DNA from: Sclerurus mexicanus
Taxonomy: Eukaryota > Chordata > Aves > Passeriformes > Furnariidae
Reading direction: 5' to 3'
Length of the DNA: 64,000 nucleotides
NCBI GenBank assembly: GCA_013396755.1
Contig: VWZF01003842.1
Location: forward strand, 1,155,442-1,219,441
How positions within the stretch are numbered: position 1 is the first letter of the stretch; each line of letters starts with the position of its first letter. Positions 61,490 through 64,000 of the stretch are shown here, one piece after another. A model generated the notes under the pieces. The model was not told where the DNA came from. It saw nothing but the letters and a program-made list of their open reading frames with translations, and did no database searches. The position numbers were made by a program, and so were the translations under genes.

Positions 61490-61880
61490 CGGCGTTTTCA
61501 CACAGCGCAGCTCGCGACGTATCCGCGGCAGCGCGGCATTTCCCTCCGGGGACGCGCTCTCCACCCGTGCCGGGGATGGGACGGGACGTCTCTCCCTCCC
61601 TCCCTCCTTCCCTCCGTGCCGGGAGAGCCCTACCTGCTCTGCAGGAAGGGGGCGGCGCGGCGGGGCGGCTGTTCCGGGCACGTCGGCGGGCGCGGCGCGT
61701 TGCTCGGAGCGGGACCCGCCGCCGCCGCCCCATGGCCGCTCCGCAGGACCCGCTGCCCCCAGGTGAGGCCGGCGCCGCGGGGAGCGGGGCGGGCAGGGCA
61801 CCCCGAGGCACCCGCGGGGCCGGGACAGGCGGGGCTCGGGCCGGGGTGACCCGGGGCCGCGGCTCACGGGAGCCAGGTGA
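61490..61880 (+). promoter_or_regulatory. EDARADD: CpG island / EDARADD promoter
   Basis: A CpG-dense block with GGGCGGC and GCCGCC words that covers the first coding exon of EDARADD and its likely 5' UTR. Open frames on both strands across it are composition artefacts. No TATA box was seen, as usual for this promoter class. Confidence 0.75.
61732..61762 (+). CDS. EDARADD: EDARADD first coding exon (3' partial gene)
   Basis: EDARADD is the cytoplasmic death-domain adaptor that links the ectodysplasin receptor EDAR to TRAF/NF-kB signalling in skin appendage formation, including feather buds in birds. This short exon reads MAAPQDPLPP and one further base before the donor gtgagg. Human isoform B begins MASPDDPLRA with the same length and, as I remember it, the same phase. 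The exon sits in a CpG island and at the expected syntenic place after ERO1B on the opposite strand. The ATG context is ccccATGG, with G at +4 but no purine at -3. The frame is open upstream to another ATG at 61576. The death domain and all later exons lie beyond the window. Identity rests on ten residues plus synteny. Confidence 0.8.
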
Positions 61881-64000
61881 GGAGCGGGCTGGGGTGAGAA
61901 GGGTTGGCTAGTTCCTCCCTTCCCCCTCAGCGCACGGTAATTAAGCGTGGTAGTAATTTATCATGCGCTCTGCCAATGTGATTTAGTGCAACTAGTCTTG
62001 TCAAGCCTGCTCCGGTGTTTAGCATCTAAGTTTGCGCTGGTTAACAGCACGTTAAAAAGACATTTTTAAAAGGACATTTTCTCAGATTCTCAGAATTTGG
62101 GTGTTTAGGAAGTCCACACACTTTAACCTACGCAGCTAATGGTGCAAATGACGTTTGAGTACCTCTTCTGAGGTGTGCCAGCATCACAGTTTTCCCTTAC
62201 CTATCTACTCAGACAGGGACAAAGTTTTGAGTAGTTAACAGTAAACAAAACCGCACAATTGCTGATGGACTTAGATATTTTTTTTTTGAGAACTGATTAT
62301 TCTAATACAATTTGCCATATTTTTTCCTCTTCTTAAAATCTGAGACTGACATGCCTCTAGTCAAAGAATCATTGTTGACTTGGATTTAAGGGTTTATCTC
62401 TATTAACAACATTAGTATTAGGGTGATCACTTTGTTTAAATTGTACTAAGTTGAAATATTAATGTGTGTGCCCAGCTGTGTTGTGAAAGAGATCTTACTA
62501 TGTGCTCGATTGAACTAGCTGTGGTCCACCTTATATGCTTCACTCATTGCTGATGGTGTCAAGGGTGTATTGCATGGAAAAAGCTGTAACAGGGGAATAC
62601 TGTCTCTGCTACATGGTGCTTTGTGAACCCCCTCCTGCTTAAAGGTCAAAATGCTGAGGTCTATAAAACTCACCTTCAGACTTCCTTCCAATGCAAGGAT
62701 GAAAAGCAGATGTACAACTGACAAACTGTTCACACTGTTAAGTACATCAAGTGCACTGCATTCCCATTATAGTAGTAGTATTTGAACAGAGAGGAATGGT
62801 GGGCATTGGTACAAGTCTGCTGCTCTTCTTGTAGACTGGTTATACTGGATGGGCCCAGGCAGAGCTGCAGCAGCTGCTGGGCAGTGTGCAGGTGCAACAG
62901 TGTGCAGGCAGAAATGAACTGGAAGCAACCATCAAACCCGACTTATGACTGTCAGAGGCAATTTGCGTGTGCTGATTTGTGTCCATCTGAGTCAACTCAT
63001 TTGTGGTTCCCTGTTGAAGTGTGGGAAAGTAAATGTAGGCCAGTGGCTGTATGCTGTTAGTGGGGTGTATGGTGATAGTGATTTTTTTGAGGGATCCCAG
63101 GTAACGTTGTTATGGAGCTGTCTGTCAAAGTAACCATGAAACCAGACAGTCTGCACTGAATAGTCAGTCAGCTGATACCCTAATTTCCTGTTGGCCTTTC
63201 AGCATGCAAAACTGTGGATGGTTTACATTTGAGATAAACAGAGAACTTTCCTCCCTGCTGCTTTGTGCACCTGTGTCCAGCTGTACGACATGAGCTGCAG
63301 AATGATATAGGAGATATATGTGGGAAAGGGAGAGGGGACATGGCATTTTAATTGTCTTATTCACAATTGAATATTAAGTCTGGTTTTCAGATTATCTGCC
63401 TACTATCAGTGGTCAACAAGACCACAGTGAATCACAGTGGAGTCACAACCCAGTATGTGGAGTCTTTAATCTTAGGTAAAAATATTCATAAACATATACT
63501 CCACTTATAGAAAATGTTGGGACTTGGTGGTACTCTGCAACCTGAAAAACATGGAAATTGTCATTCATCATAAAGACTGTGAAAAAAGGAAAGAAATTGA
63601 GGTATAGGAAAAGAAATACGGTTTTAAAATATTTTTTCAGGATGGATACTAAGCAAGAAAGATGCAGAGTCATAGATTCACATGACTGTGTTTCTGTGTG
63701 AAATCTAGAAAGCAGGAGTCAAAGGTAACACCCTATACCCCATCACCTCTTGCAGAGACACCCTGGGGTCTGTCAAGTCCTTGTTTCAAATGTCCATGTT
63801 ATGGGAGCTTCTCCCATTTTTTCAGTGCTTACCTCTGGATCACAGAAAGTAAGCTACCTTGGTTGTTTCTTGGTCAAGATGTAAAAGAGGGTAGGGGACA
63901 AAGCCCTTACCATAGCTGCAATAGCCAGAGACATTCACCAGAGCATGGATGTTCAGTGGGGTCTGCTTTCATCTACCTCAAGGTTCTTCTTATATTACAT
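61763..64000 (+). other. EDARADD: EDARADD intron 1 (5' part)
   Basis: Inferred first intron of EDARADD, GC-rich at the start and AT-rich afterwards. One stretch, 63391-63475, has splice-like borders and an open phase matching exon 1, but its peptide does not resemble the human second exon. Nothing else was recognised. Confidence 0.6.

Larger units (their letters stand above)
53101..61731. other. Intergenic region between ERO1B and EDARADD
   Basis: About 8.6 kb between two divergent promoters. It holds a CR1 copy (53193-53580), a CCCAG-rich repeat on both sides of it, a poly-T run (about 54739-54758), a TTTA microsatellite (60755-60780) and the 5' part of the EDARADD CpG island. No coding exon is supported; the short open frames match nothing I know. 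Confidence 0.75.

Noticed and set aside
61380..61911. Several overlapping frames of 110-145 codons on both strands
   Set aside because: CpG-island composition artefacts around EDARADD exon 1; only the MAAPQDPLPP segment has homology and a matching donor.
1..64000. tRNA, rRNA, CRISPR array, prokaryotic operon or integrated virus
   Set aside because: No such signature was seen. Vertebrate splice structure and CR1 repeats account for the recognisable content. Small non-coding RNAs cannot be excluded without a covariance-model search.

Overview
This window is a gene-containing piece of a vertebrate nuclear genome, almost certainly from a bird. The evidence is four CR1 LINE copies as the only recognisable interspersed repeats, compact introns, two GC-rich CpG-island promoters in otherwise AT-rich DNA, and conserved exons with vertebrate splice signals. 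I cannot name the species. There are no bacterial genes, operons or CRISPR arrays. No viral sequence was recognised.

Three protein-coding genes can be read exon by exon, in an order I recall for the human 1q42-43 region: GPR137B (+), ERO1B (-), EDARADD (+). Positions 1-22944 carry GPR137B from within its first intron to its stop codon. Six coding exons are present (6051-22944); the large first exon lies upstream of the window. Intron 4 uses a GC-AG splice pair. Positions 22945-29068 hold the tail-to-tail 3' ends of GPR137B and ERO1B. Positions 29069-53000 carry all 16 ERO1B exons on the minus strand, including a 12-nt microexon. The signal-peptide part of exon 1 falls in a 100-N assembly gap at 53001-53100. 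Positions 53101-61731 are the intergenic space between the divergent ERO1B and EDARADD promoters, with a CR1 copy inside a CCCAG-rich repeat next to the ERO1B promoter. At 61732-61762 lies the short first coding exon of EDARADD; the rest of that gene is beyond the window, apart from one weak candidate exon at 63391-63475.

The three genes share no pathway. GPR137B is a lysosomal seven-pass membrane protein, ERO1B an ER thiol oxidase that recharges protein disulfide isomerase, and EDARADD the death-domain adaptor of the ectodysplasin receptor. They are neighbours by ancestral synteny, not by joint function. I found no convincing undescribed system. The items most worth a second look are the ERO1B microexon, the GC-AG intron, the gap over the ERO1B start, a nested inverted repeat at 2842-2911, and the CR1 insertion beside the ERO1B promoter.
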